A stretch of DNA of 64,000 bases from VRUE01 sp044867925 (GTDB lineage: Bacteria; Actinomycetota; Thermoleophilia; Solirubrobacterales; 70-9): contig JBIOVV010000118.1 of NCBI GenBank assembly GCA_044867925.1, positions 1 through 64,000 on the forward strand, given 5' to 3'. Position numbers and translations under genes: made by a program. How positions within the stretch are numbered: position 1 is the first letter of the stretch; each line of letters starts with the position of its first letter. Under the pieces are notes generated by a model. It saw only the letters and a list, made by a program, of their open reading frames with translations, searched no databases and was not told the origin of the DNA. Shown here in pieces: positions 8,069-15,745 of this stretch.

Positions 8069-9042
8069 GGCTGCAAGCCTAGCTCGAACGCCGCGGATAC
8101 ATCGAGGGGCCGTTCGAGCAGGCCATGCTCGAGGTCCCACCTGGCCCAGGCGTGGAGGACCGCGGGATCGAAGCGATCCGGCGTCAGGTCGGGCAGCAGG
8201 GCGTCGAGCTGCGCCTGCTGCTCGCCGCGCTCGAGGCCGGGCACCTCGGCCAGCAGGTCATCGAGAGCTCGCTGTGGGTCGTTCACCGCCAGCTCGTAGC
8301 CGTGGGTCGTCGCGGCCAGCACCGACTCGACCAGCTCGGGATCGCGCTGGATCGTCTGCCGCGAGCTGACCAGAACCAGCTCGGGGTAGGACGGGGCGCC
8401 GTAGCGGTCGACCTTGAAGACCTGGATCGGCACCCCCTGCCGGCGCAGGGCGACCCCCTCGGCGTTCCAGAACCCGGTCGCGGCGTCGACCTTGCCGGCC
8501 GCCAGCGAAGAGATCGCGTTGAAGCCGATCGTCACCCGCTTCACCTTTGCCGTCTTGCCGCCGTCGGCGCTCACCTCGGAGTCGACCACGGCTTCGTCGG
8601 AGGGCAGGCCGGTGACGCCGACCGCGCGGCCCTCGAGGTCGCGGGGCCGGGAGATGCCGCGGCCGCCGCGGGCGATCACCGCGGCCAGGGGGCGCTGGAC
8701 CAGCGGCATCGTGCCGACCAGGTCGAGGCCGCGCTCGCGGGCGATGCCGAGGTCGTGGATGTCGAGGATGGCGAAGTCGGCCCGGCCGGCGGCGAGCAGC
8801 TTGGGGGCATCGGTCGCTTCGCCCGGCTGGCGGATCATCAGGTCTACGCCCTCGTCGCGGTAGAAGCCCTGTCGCCGGGCGGCGTAGATGCCCGAGTGCA
8901 CCGCGTTCGGCGTGAAGTCGAGCACCAGCGTCGCGCCGACAGGCGCGCCCGGTTCAGCGCCGCCATCGCCGCAGCCGGCAAGGCCGGCGAGCAGGGAGGC
9001 GGCCGCCAGCAGCGCGGCAACCAACTTCATCTGGCGCGGCAA
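8065..9042 (-). CDS. ABC-type substrate-binding lipoprotein, NMT1/THI5-like
   Basis: Periplasmic-type binding protein of 325 residues, anchored as a lipoprotein (hydrophobic leader, lipobox LAGC near residue 24). It belongs to the NMT1/THI5-like family that captures thiamine-pyrimidine precursors or similar small aromatics. Typical segments are VLDFTPNAVHSGIYAA at the start of the mature protein, then ADFAILDIHDLG, then FNAISSLAAGKVDAATGFW. No permease or ATPase gene is adjacent, so its partner must be encoded elsewhere. It is coupled to two small downstream genes of unknown role. No TPP riboswitch is visible in the 70 bases upstream. Confidence 0.85.
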   Translation of the reverse strand: MPRQMKLVAALLAAASLLAGLAGCGDGGAEPGAPVGATLVLDFTPNAVHSGIYAARRQGFYRDEGVDLMIRQPGEATDAPKLLAAGRADFAILDIHDLGIARERGLDLVGTMPLVQRPLAAVIARGGRGISRPRDLEGRAVGVTGLPSDEAVVDSEVSADGGKTAKVKRVTIGFNAISSLAAGKVDAATGFWNAEGVALRRQGVPIQVFKVDRYGAPSYPELVLVSSRQTIQRDPELVESVLAATTHGYELAVNDPQRALDDLLAEVPGLERGEQQAQLDALLPDLTPDRFDPAVLHAWARWDLEHGLLERPLDVSAAFELGLQP

Positions 9043-9115
9043 CCTATTTCATTCGCTCAATATGGGTAGACTGGCGCCGCCCCCAGTCGAATTCAGGGAT
9101 CTAGGAGGAGAGAGA

Positions 9116-9874
9116 GTGCAGGAACGAGGACTTGCGGCATATCTTGCTGAGCTAATCGGCACCTTTCTGTTGGTGTTCTTCATCACCAGCGTCGTGGTGC
9201 TCTTCGTCTCGACCGGCGAACAGGCCCAGTTCGGGACTGACTTCGCGGTCATCGGGCTCGTCCACGCCTTCCTGCTTTTCGGCCTGATCGTCATGTTCGG
9301 CGTGGTCAGCGGTGGGCACTTCAACCCCGCGGTCACGCTTGCGGCCTGGGTGATCCGGCGGATCGGGTCGATCGACGCGCTGATCTACATGCTCGCCCAG
9401 CTTTCCGGCGGCGTGCTCGGCGCGCTGCTCTGCAAGGCCCTGCTGCTCGACGAGGGCCGGGCGACCAACTACGGCGCCGCCACGGTGAGCGGAATCCTGG
9501 GAGGCAACTTCCAGGGCGCGATCATCGAGGCGATCGGCACCTTCTGCCTGGTGCTGGTGATCCTCGCCGCTGTCTACTCCCGCAAGAGCTTCAAGGAGTG
9601 GGCACCGCTGGCAATCGGCACGACGCTTGGCTTCATCGTCATGGTCGGCGGCCCGCTGACCGGTGGCTCCTTCAACCCCGCCCGCTGGTTTGGCCCGGCG
9701 CTGGTCGGCAACGAGTGGGGCGGCGTCTGGCCCTACCTGGTCGGTCCGATCGTCGGCGCCCTGCTCGCCGCGGCTGTCTTCCGCTTCGTGCTCGAGAAGG
9801 GCGGCCTGCCGCCGACCGAGCCGGCCGAGCCGGTGCGACCGCCGGTAGCGAAGTACTCCGAGGGCGCGCGCTAG
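9116..9874 (+). CDS. Aquaporin / MIP-family channel
   Basis: Membrane channel of 252 residues for water or small neutral solutes. Both pore half-helices are present: HFNPAVTLA after helix 2 and SFNPARWFGPAL after helix 5, the dual NPA boxes of MIP proteins. Note that the second box is NPAR, as usual. The GTG start at 9116 is chosen because AGGAGGAG lies at 9103-9110. An upstream extension of 76 codons has no hydrophobic character and overlaps the divergent binding-protein gene. A strong terminator follows 36 bases after the stop. Confidence 0.9.
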   Translation: MQERGLAAYLAELIGTFLLVFFITSVVVLFVSTGEQAQFGTDFAVIGLVHAFLLFGLIVMFGVVSGGHFNPAVTLAAWVIRRIGSIDALIYMLAQLSGGVLGALLCKALLLDEGRATNYGAATVSGILGGNFQGAIIEAIGTFCLVLVILAAVYSRKSFKEWAPLAIGTTLGFIVMVGGPLTGGSFNPARWFGPALVGNEWGGVWPYLVGPIVGALLAAAVFRFVLEKGGLPPTEPAEPVRPPVAKYSEGAR

Positions 9875-9910
9875 GAAGCGCGGCCTCCGGGCTTCCGATT
9901 CGACTGACTT

Positions 9911-9946
9911 AGCGCCGGGCCGGCAATGCCGGCCCGGCGCTTTCTT
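9911..9946 (+). terminator. Rho-independent terminator after the aquaporin gene
   Basis: A perfect 14-base-pair stem, AGCGCCGGGCCGGC at 9911-9924 with its complement at 9928-9941, has a three-base loop AAT and is followed by TTTCTT. This is the clearest intrinsic terminator in the window. It sits only 18 bases before the fbiC start, so fbiC must have a promoter overlapping the hairpin or be read through it. Confidence 0.9.
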
Positions 9947-9963
9947 GCAGTAGCTTGGGCGTC

Positions 9964-12195
9964 GTGCGACGAGTCACCTTCTCCCGCAACTACACGCTCT
10001 CCCTCTCTCGCACCTGCCAGTGCTACTGCAAGTACTGCGCCTTCGCCACGCACCAGGCGCACATTCGCTCGCCTGAGGAGGTCGAGAAGCTTCTAGACGA
10101 GGCTCTCAAGCGAAATGCCAAGGAGCTGCTCGTGCTCACGGGGGAGCGGCCTGAGGTGAACCCCGCCGTGGCGGCGAAGCTGGCCCAGTGGGGGCATGAG
10201 GACTTCACTTCGTATGTGATCTGGAGCTGCGAACGGGCGCTCGAGCGCGGCATGCTTCCCCACACGAATATCGGCGTGCTCGAGCGCGATGACCTGGCCC
10301 GGCTACGCGAGGTCACCGCTTCGCAGGGGCTGATGCTGGAGTCGGTATCGGAGCGGCTGATGGAGACCGTCCACGCCGGGTCTCCAACCAAGCATCCTGC
10401 CAGGCGACTGGCCACGATCGAGGCCGCAGGGGAGCTCAAGATCCCCTTCACCAGCGGCATCTTGGTTGGCATCGGCGAGACCGAAGAGGAGCAGGTGGCT
10501 TCCCTGGAGGCACTGGCGGAGCTGCACGAGAACTACGGCCATCTCCAAGAGGTGATCCTGCAGAACTTCGTTCCGCACCCGAAGTACTACGGGCAGGAAG
10601 TTGCCGATATCGCTGACGAGGCTGCTCTCGAGAGGTGGGGGGAGGACGAGGACCCCTCCGCCGAGCAACAGCGGGGAGGCTCGTCGGAGGGGTCCCCGTC
10701 CTCCCTGCCGGCGCCCTCATGGGCCAGTCCGGTCGGTGTCGAGGACATCAAGCGCTTGATCGCCGAGTGCCGGAGGTTGATGCCCGATGTCGGCATCCAG
10801 GTTCCGCCCAATCTGTCGGATAGCTGGGATGAGCTGGTCGAGGCGGGAGCGACCGATCTCGGCGGCTTGTCAGCCAACGGAGACCACATTTCCCCCGAGC
10901 ACGCATTTCCAAGTCCGCACGAGGTGCGCAAGTCGTTGGCCCCCAAGGGCTTTGCACTGACCGAGCGGCTGTGCGTGTATCCGCAGTACATGGACCCGGA
11001 TTGGATGGAGCAGGGGGTTCTCGATGTGATCAAGCTGAAGTACTGGAGCTTCATTCCGCGCAAGGGGTCCGGGCGCAGGAGCGAGGAGGCGATCGACGGA
11101 GGGTTGGCCCCCGAGGCGATCGCGAAAGGGCGCGAGGGAACGGAGCTCAGCGAGGACGAGCTGACGGCGCTGTTCGCCGAGACGCGGCCCGAGGTCATCG
11201 AGGAGATGCGGGTGGCCGCCGATGAGCTGCGGGCGGAGCTTGCGGGAGACCGGGTCACCTTTGTCGTCAACCGCAACATCAACTTCACCAACATCTGCGT
11301 GGTCGGCTGCGCCTTTTGTGGCTTCGGGCAGGGGAAGCGGTCGCCGGATGCCTATGAGGTCTCGGAGGAGGACTTCGCGGATCGGGTGCGCGAGGCGGTC
11401 GAGTTCGGGGCCACCGAGCTCTGCATGCAGGGGGGGATCCATCCGGACCTGACGCTCGAGGAGTACGGCAGGTGGTTGCGGCTGGCCAAGGACGTGGCGC
11501 CGCGGCTGCATCTGCACGCCTACTCGCCGATGGAGGTCCACTACATGTGCGAGCGCTCGGGGAAGGGGCCGGATGAGGTCTTCGAGTACCTGATCGAGTG
11601 CGGGCTGGGCTCGACGCCGGGCACCGCGGCGGAGGTGCTCGACGATGGGGTGCGGCAGCGGATCTCACCCAACAAGCTGCCGGCGCAGCGCTGGGTGGAG
11701 ATCATCGAGGCCTCGCACCGGGCCGGGCTGCGCTCGACCTCGACGGTGATGTTCGGCCACATCGAGGAGCCGCGCGAGCTGGCTCGTCACATGCGCGTGG
11801 TGCGCGCCCTGCAGGAGCGCACCGGTGGCATCACCGAGTTCGTGCCGCTCAGCTTCATCCCCTTCAACACGATGCTCGGCCGCACGCACGGGATCGAGGA
11901 GATCTCCGCCGCCGAGAACCTCAAGCACACCGCGGCCTTCCGCCTGGCGCTCGGCAAGACGATCCCCAACCTGCAGGCGAGCTGGGTGAAGATGGGCCTC
12001 GACGCCGCCACCGAGGCGCTGCGCTGGGGGGTCAACGACCTTGGCGGCACGCTGATGGAGGAGAACATCTCCCGCATGGCGGGCTCCCAGCACGGCGTCC
12101 GCCTCGACCCCGAACAGCTGATCGGCGCCGCTCGCGCCGGCGGCCGCGAGCCCGCTCAGCGCACCACGCTCTACGAGATAGTTGAGACTTACTAG
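9964..12195 (+). CDS. fbiC: FO synthase, CofG-CofH fusion (FbiC)
   Basis: Bifunctional radical SAM enzyme of 743 residues making FO, the deazaflavin chromophore of coenzyme F420, from the riboflavin precursor 5-amino-6-ribitylamino-uracil and tyrosine. The N-terminal CofG half has the cluster motif CQCYCKYC near residue 20. The CofH half, beginning about residue 420, has CVVGCAFC. Both are CX3CX2C. In the CofG half, near residues 225-250, a hydrophilic insert rich in Glu, Ser and Pro is encoded by a long palindrome (10640-10705). GTG 9964 is taken as start. TTG 9955 is in frame and cannot be excluded. Both lie just after a terminator. The other F420 genes follow at 14-17 kb. Confidence 0.93.
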   Translation: MRRVTFSRNYTLSLSRTCQCYCKYCAFATHQAHIRSPEEVEKLLDEALKRNAKELLVLTGERPEVNPAVAAKLAQWGHEDFTSYVIWSCERALERGMLPHTNIGVLERDDLARLREVTASQGLMLESVSERLMETVHAGSPTKHPARRLATIEAAGELKIPFTSGILVGIGETEEEQVASLEALAELHENYGHLQEVILQNFVPHPKYYGQEVADIADEAALERWGEDEDPSAEQQRGGSSEGSPSSLPAPSWASPVGVEDIKRLIAECRRLMPDVGIQVPPNLSDSWDELVEAGATDLGGLSANGDHISPEHAFPSPHEVRKSLAPKGFALTERLCVYPQYMDPDWMEQGVLDVIKLKYWSFIPRKGSGRRSEEAIDGGLAPEAIAKGREGTELSEDELTALFAETRPEVIEEMRVAADELRAELAGDRVTFVVNRNINFTNICVVGCAFCGFGQGKRSPDAYEVSEEDFADRVREAVEFGATELCMQGGIHPDLTLEEYGRWLRLAKDVAPRLHLHAYSPMEVHYMCERSGKGPDEVFEYLIECGLGSTPGTAAEVLDDGVRQRISPNKLPAQRWVEIIEASHRAGLRSTSTVMFGHIEEPRELARHMRVVRALQERTGGITEFVPLSFIPFNTMLGRTHGIEEISAAENLKHTAAFRLALGKTIPNLQASWVKMGLDAATEALRWGVNDLGGTLMEENISRMAGSQHGVRLDPEQLIGAARAGGREPAQRTTLYEIVETY
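10640..10705. repeat. In-frame palindrome inside fbiC
   Basis: Two 26-base arms (10640-10665 and 10680-10705) are inverted copies matching at 24 of 26 positions, separated by a 14-base loop. Total length is 66 bases, exactly 22 codons, so the reading frame is kept. The encoded stretch is hydrophilic and falls where FbiC proteins have a variable surface segment. It resembles, in design only, the palindromic elements known inside Rickettsia genes. Confidence 0.85.
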
Positions 12196-12234
12196 GCAAG
12201 CGCCTATCTTTGGCCGATCGCTTCGTGGTTTTCA

Positions 12235-13050
12235 TTGGGGGGACGATTCCCGGGGCTGGCATTCATTTCGCTGCCTGCCTTGACGGTCGTGCTTGCCTTG
12301 GTCGTGCTCTGGGGCTTGAGGCCTTGGGAGGACGATTCCGACGAGCCTCCCCTGGTCCCCCTGGGCATCGAGATGGGGGTCGGCGACGGTCAGGCGTTGC
12401 CCACGGGGTCGACGGGATCGGTGGCCGCGGGGAGAGTCGTTCCGAGGGGGCCGAAGCTCGTCGTCCAATCGACGGAGCCCGTCAGTCGCGGTGCCGGGGG
12501 CGCAACCTCGGCTCTTGCCGTGGCTCCAGCCCGTGCCATAGCTCTCGCTGGGGCGCCGTCCTCGCCGGAGGGTCCTGCGCCTGGAGCGGGGACGGGCGAG
12601 CAGGTTCCCTCTGTAGGGGCAACAGATGTGGAGGCTCCGACAGAGGGAACCTCCTCGCCCGACACGGTTCCGGTGAGTACTGACGGGAGTGGTTCGGGAG
12701 GTCCGACTAGCCCTGGAGGGCCGATTGCCTCGGCAGGTGGGCCGATCCCGGAAAGCTGCGAAGGCGATGAATATGTGGTCACGGTGACCTTGCACGACGA
12801 AGAACCCATCGGCGAGGAATCCACCGTCGAAATTGTGCTCCAGCGCCTCGACGAGGACGGCGGCGTCGATGACGAGCTGCGGCTCGAAGGTGATTTGGAC
12901 GACGCCGGCAGCCTGGTCTTGAAGCTCCGCCTGGAAGGAAGCTGCGTCGAGGTCGTGACCGCGCAACCAGAAGAAGAGGCGGAAGAAGTCCCGGAGGCGG
13001 GCGAAGAAGTCACTGAGCCTGCCGAGCTGCCGGAACCCGCCTCTCCCTGA
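12235..13050 (+). CDS. Membrane-anchored protein with disordered linker
   Basis: Protein of 271 residues, function not recognised. One N-terminal hydrophobic anchor (about 8-28, ending LRPWEDD) is followed by a long Gly/Ser/Pro/Thr-rich linker (about 50-170). A small acidic beta-rich domain (about 175-245) with two Cys (PESCEG and GSCVEV) could be disulfide-linked outside the cell. A Glu/Pro-rich tail ends the protein. TTG 12235 is the first start in frame, and no convincing ribosome site precedes it, so the N-terminus is provisional. A 13-base-pair palindrome lies inside the linker coding region. Confidence 0.65.
   Translation: MGGRFPGLAFISLPALTVVLALVVLWGLRPWEDDSDEPPLVPLGIEMGVGDGQALPTGSTGSVAAGRVVPRGPKLVVQSTEPVSRGAGGATSALAVAPARAIALAGAPSSPEGPAPGAGTGEQVPSVGATDVEAPTEGTSSPDTVPVSTDGSGSGGPTSPGGPIASAGGPIPESCEGDEYVVTVTLHDEEPIGEESTVEIVLQRLDEDGGVDDELRLEGDLDDAGSLVLKLRLEGSCVEVVTAQPEEEAEEVPEAGEEVTEPAELPEPASP
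12602..12652. repeat. Palindrome inside the linker of the membrane-anchored protein gene
   Basis: AGGTTCCCTCTGT at 12602-12614 is repeated as an exact inverted copy at 12640-12652, with 25 bases between. The whole unit is 51 bases, 17 codons, within a low-complexity coding stretch. It is the third coding palindrome within 2.5 kb of this F420 region. Confidence 0.8.
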
Positions 13051-13058
13051 GTCGGCCG

Positions 13059-14063
13059 ATGCGGGCGATGGTCCTGGAGCGCGCGCGGGAGTCGTTGAGG
13101 CCCGCGGAGCTGCCCGATCCAGAGCCAGGGACCGGCCAGATCCTGATCTCGGTCGGCGCCTGTGGGGCTTGCCGCACCGATCTGCACATCGCTGACGGCG
13201 AGCTGGAGCAGCCGAAGCTGCCGCTGGTGCCCGGCCACCAGATCGTCGGCACTGTGGTCGGGGCGGGGGAGGGCGCCGAGCGTTTCGGCGCCGGGCAACG
13301 GCTCGGCGTGCCGTGGCTCGGCTGGACCTGCGGCGAGTGCCGCTACTGCCTCTCCGGCCGAGAGAACCTCTGCGATCGGGCGCGCTTCACCGGCTACGAC
13401 CTCGACGGCGGCTACGCCGAGCTGGCGGTCGCCGACGAGCGCTACTGCTTGCCGATTCCCGAGGGCTACCCGGACGAGCAGGCGGCGCCGCTGCTCTGCG
13501 CCGGCCTGATCGGCTACCGCGCTCTGCGCCTGGTCGGCGACGCCGAGCGGATCGGCTTCTACGGCTTCGGTGCCTCGGCCCACATCCTCTGCCAGGTCGC
13601 CGTGCACCAAGGCCGCCGGGTCTTCGCCTTCACCCGCCCCGGCGACGAGGAGGGCCAGGCGTTCGCGCGTGCGCTCGGCGCCGAGTGGGCGGGCTCCTCG
13701 GAGCAGGCGGCGCCGGAGGAGATCGACGGCGCGATCGTCTTCGCCCCGGTCGGATCGCTGATGACCGCGGCGCTGCGGGCGAGCGCCAAGGGAGCCCGGA
13801 TCGTCAGCGCCGGCATCCACATGAGCGACATCCCGAGCTTCCCTTACGAGCAGCTCTGGGGCGAGCGGACCCTCGGCTCGGTCGCCAACCTGACCAGGCA
13901 GGATGGCGAGGAGTTCCTGGCGCTGGCGCCGCAGGTTCCGGTTCGCACCGAGGTCGAGCTGCACCCGCTGGAGAGCGCCAACGAGGCGCTTGACTCCATA
14001 CGCACTGGCAGCTTGCATGGGGCCGCGGTGCTTCGGGTCCGTCCCGGTAGGGGTTCCGCTTAA
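13059..14063 (+). CDS. Zinc-dependent alcohol dehydrogenase
   Basis: Medium-chain alcohol dehydrogenase of 334 residues with both zinc sites. Catalytic-zinc ligands come from CGACRTDLHIADGE and GHQIVG, and the structural-zinc cluster is CGECRYCLSGRENLC. A Rossmann-like fold follows, with a nucleotide-binding loop GFGASAHI in place of the usual GXGXXG. This protein class acts on primary alcohols or aldehydes with NAD(P). The last ten codons coincide with the left arm of a 20-base-pair palindrome, so the C-terminus (RVRPGRGSA) may have been altered by that element. Confidence 0.88.
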   Translation: MRAMVLERARESLRPAELPDPEPGTGQILISVGACGACRTDLHIADGELEQPKLPLVPGHQIVGTVVGAGEGAERFGAGQRLGVPWLGWTCGECRYCLSGRENLCDRARFTGYDLDGGYAELAVADERYCLPIPEGYPDEQAAPLLCAGLIGYRALRLVGDAERIGFYGFGASAHILCQVAVHQGRRVFAFTRPGDEEGQAFARALGAEWAGSSEQAAPEEIDGAIVFAPVGSLMTAALRASAKGARIVSAGIHMSDIPSFPYEQLWGERTLGSVANLTRQDGEEFLALAPQVPVRTEVELHPLESANEALDSIRTGSLHGAAVLRVRPGRGSA

Positions 14064-14147
14064 CTTTTTCGGTGGAGCCGCGCCTGCTGGCGCCGCAGGG
14101 GATCGCCGAAAAAGTACAAGACGCTCCACCCCTACCGGGACGGACCC
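14035..14147. repeat. Large nested palindrome between the alcohol dehydrogenase and cofE
   Basis: A perfect 20-base inverted repeat has arms at 14035-14054 and 14128-14147. Inside it is a second perfect 10-base inverted repeat (ACTTTTTCGG at 14063-14072, complement at 14106-14115). The left arm is inside the 3' end of the dehydrogenase gene, and the right arm stops 4 bases before the cofE stop codon. It may serve as a two-way terminator for these convergent genes, but it is much larger than an ordinary one. Confidence 0.85.
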
Positions 14148-14151
14148 GATG

Positions 14152-14961
14152 TCAGCGGAACAGGTCGTCTTGCCTGGGGCGGCGAAGGGCCTTGGCGCCG
14201 GGGCCGTCCTCGGCGGTGACGAAGCGGCTGAGGCCACGAAGCACAACGGCCGGCACGTTGCTGTCCTTGCTTCGGACGAGATCGGCGGCAGCGGCGGCCT
14301 CGTCGGCGATGGCGATCAGAGTTGCCTCAAGCTCTTGTCCATGAGCGTCTGTGCGACCCCGCCAATCGTCGATCGGCTGCAAACCCGCGCAGCCGATCGC
14401 CACCTCGGCTTGTCCGAGGCGCCAGGCGCGGCCGAAGCTGTCGGCAATAACCACAGCGGTCCCCGAAGAGAGGCGGGGGTGGGTCTCTCCAGGCACTCCC
14501 CGCTTTTGTCTGGAGAGGCCCACCCCAGCCTCTCCCGCGACCTCAGTGATTTCGTCCCTGATCCTGCGAGCCGAGGCATCGGGGTCCTCTGGCAGCAGGC
14601 AGACGGTGCCGTCCTCAGGGAGGTTCGAACTGTCGATGCCGGCGTTGGCGCAGACGAAGCCGTGGTGGGTCTCGACGATCAGCACGCCGCGCTCGGCACG
14701 CAACACCGCGGCGCTCTCTTCGAGGATCAGCTCGACCAAGGCCGGCTCCTTGCCGAGCACGGCGGCGAGCTTGCGCGCCTCGGCGCCCGGGATCGCCGAG
14801 GAGAGCCGGCGCACGCGTCCCTCTGCCTTGGAAACGACCTTCTGGGAGATGACCAGGACGTCGCCATCGCGCAGTTCGGTCCGCGCCGCGATCAGCTCGC
14901 CGAGCGCCGCTCCTGTCTCGATCTCGGGCAGCCCGTCGACGCCCGTCGCCATCAACTCCAT
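14152..14961 (-). CDS. cofE: Coenzyme F420:L-glutamate ligase (CofE)
   Basis: GTP-dependent ligase of 269 residues that adds glutamates to F420-0. Family segments are DGDVLVISQKVVSKAEGR near 31-48, FVCANAGIDSSNLP near 108, and VVIADSFGRAWRLGQ with VAIGCAGL downstream. The nitroreductase domain fused to CofE in mycobacterial FbiB is absent, so reduction of dehydro-F420-0 must come from another protein. An insert of about 22 residues just before VVIADSFGR is encoded by a palindrome (14468-14534). ATG 14961 is chosen over the more upstream frame, which runs through two hairpins. ATG 14952 is also possible. Confidence 0.93.
   Translation of the reverse strand: MELMATGVDGLPEIETGAALGELIAARTELRDGDVLVISQKVVSKAEGRVRRLSSAIPGAEARKLAAVLGKEPALVELILEESAAVLRAERGVLIVETHHGFVCANAGIDSSNLPEDGTVCLLPEDPDASARRIRDEITEVAGEAGVGLSRQKRGVPGETHPRLSSGTAVVIADSFGRAWRLGQAEVAIGCAGLQPIDDWRGRTDAHGQELEATLIAIADEAAAAADLVRSKDSNVPAVVLRGLSRFVTAEDGPGAKALRRPRQDDLFR
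14468..14534. repeat. In-frame palindrome inside cofE
   Basis: Two 25-base arms (14468-14492 and 14510-14534) match as inverted copies at 23 of 25 positions, with a 17-base loop. The encoded residues (GVGLSRQKRG and following) interrupt the otherwise conserved passage that leads into VVIADSFGR. The layout, arm length and loop size parallel the palindrome inside fbiC, although the sequences differ. Confidence 0.85.
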
Positions 14962-14965
14962 CGTT

Positions 14966-15067
14966 CCGCTGTTCCTTTGCCTCGGTATGCACGGCAAAAG
15001 AACAGCGGAGCCGATGTGCTCTGCTGCGCTGTGCTTTTCCCTTGGCATATGGCGCAAAGGCACAGCG
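14966..15067. repeat. Two tandem stem-loop repeats between cofC and cofE
   Basis: The first stem-loop has arms 14966-14981 and 14993-15008 (15 of 16 paired). The second has arms 15027-15038 and 15056-15067 (11 of 12 paired). The two are related: each starts CGCTGT, has a TTTTCC/CTTTGCC-like run and ends CACAGCGGAGC or AACAGCGGAGC. They occupy nearly the whole cofC-cofE intergenic space, on the transcribed leader of cofE. Confidence 0.8.
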
Positions 15068-15085
15068 GAGCGGGGAGTCGTCGGC

Positions 15086-15727
15086 TCATATTCCGAGTGC
15101 CTTTGCGGTCCGCTTCGCCCGGCTGCCGTCCCGCTCCAGCGCCATGGTCAAGGCGACGACGTCGGCAGGGGTGTCGAGGTCGAGCGCCAGGGAGGGCAGC
15201 TCCTCGACGCCGTAGGGGAGCCCCGCCGCGCGCGCGGCGGCGACGTGGCGGGCGCAGCTGCCCTCGCCGAAGGAGGGCTCGATCGCATCGGGAGGGGCGA
15301 GGGCGAGGGCGTTGGTGCCGGTGCCGTGGCGGTCGGGGACGATCCCGACGTAGCGCTCCGGCATCCCGGTGAGCAGGCGTTCGAGCTCGCGGGAGGCCAT
15401 CAGCGGGCAATCGATGGGAAGCAGGACCGTACAGGCGGCGCCGAGCTCCAGGGCGCGGGCGATGCCGGCGAGAGCCGCGCCGGAGTGGCCGCCCTCGTCC
15501 GGGTCGGGAAGCACCTCGGCTCCGCTTGCCGTCGCCAGCTCGATCGCGCGTGGCTCGCTCGTAACGACGACCACGTGCTCGATCGAGCGCGCCGCGTGGA
15601 TGGCTTCGAGCGCGTCCTCGAGCATCGCCGCCGCCAGTTCCGCCCGATGGGTGGCGCCGATGCCGGGGGCGAGGCGCTGCTTGGCGGCCGCGAAGCGCTT
15701 GACCGGCAGGACCGCGGTCGCCTTCAA
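15086..15727 (-). CDS. cofC: 2-phospho-L-lactate / phosphoenolpyruvate guanylyltransferase (CofC/FbiD)
   Basis: Nucleotidyltransferase of 213 residues that activates 2-phospholactate or phosphoenolpyruvate with GTP for F420 assembly. The N-terminus ATAVLPVKRFAAAKQRLAP is the expected nucleotide-binding start of the family. LLPIDCPLM near 120 provides the metal-binding Asp, and the final Leu/Asp-rich DLDTPADV is also typical. In actinobacteria the homologue FbiD prefers phosphoenolpyruvate, and the sequence alone does not decide this. It is preceded by cofD on the same strand with an 18-base gap. Confidence 0.92.
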   Translation of the reverse strand: MKATAVLPVKRFAAAKQRLAPGIGATHRAELAAAMLEDALEAIHAARSIEHVVVVTSEPRAIELATASGAEVLPDPDEGGHSGAALAGIARALELGAACTVLLPIDCPLMASRELERLLTGMPERYVGIVPDRHGTGTNALALAPPDAIEPSFGEGSCARHVAAARAAGLPYGVEELPSLALDLDTPADVVALTMALERDGSRAKRTAKALGI

Positions 15728-15745
15728 GCTGGGCTGGAGGGGGAG

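Noticed and set aside
9043..9115. TPP riboswitch upstream of the THI5-like binding protein
   Set aside because: The space is about 70 bases and lacks the conserved CTGAGA core.
14962..15063. Longer N-terminus for CofE reading through the hairpins
   Set aside because: The extra residues have no family match, and the DNA consists of two stem-loops. ATG 14961 or 14952 fits the family length.
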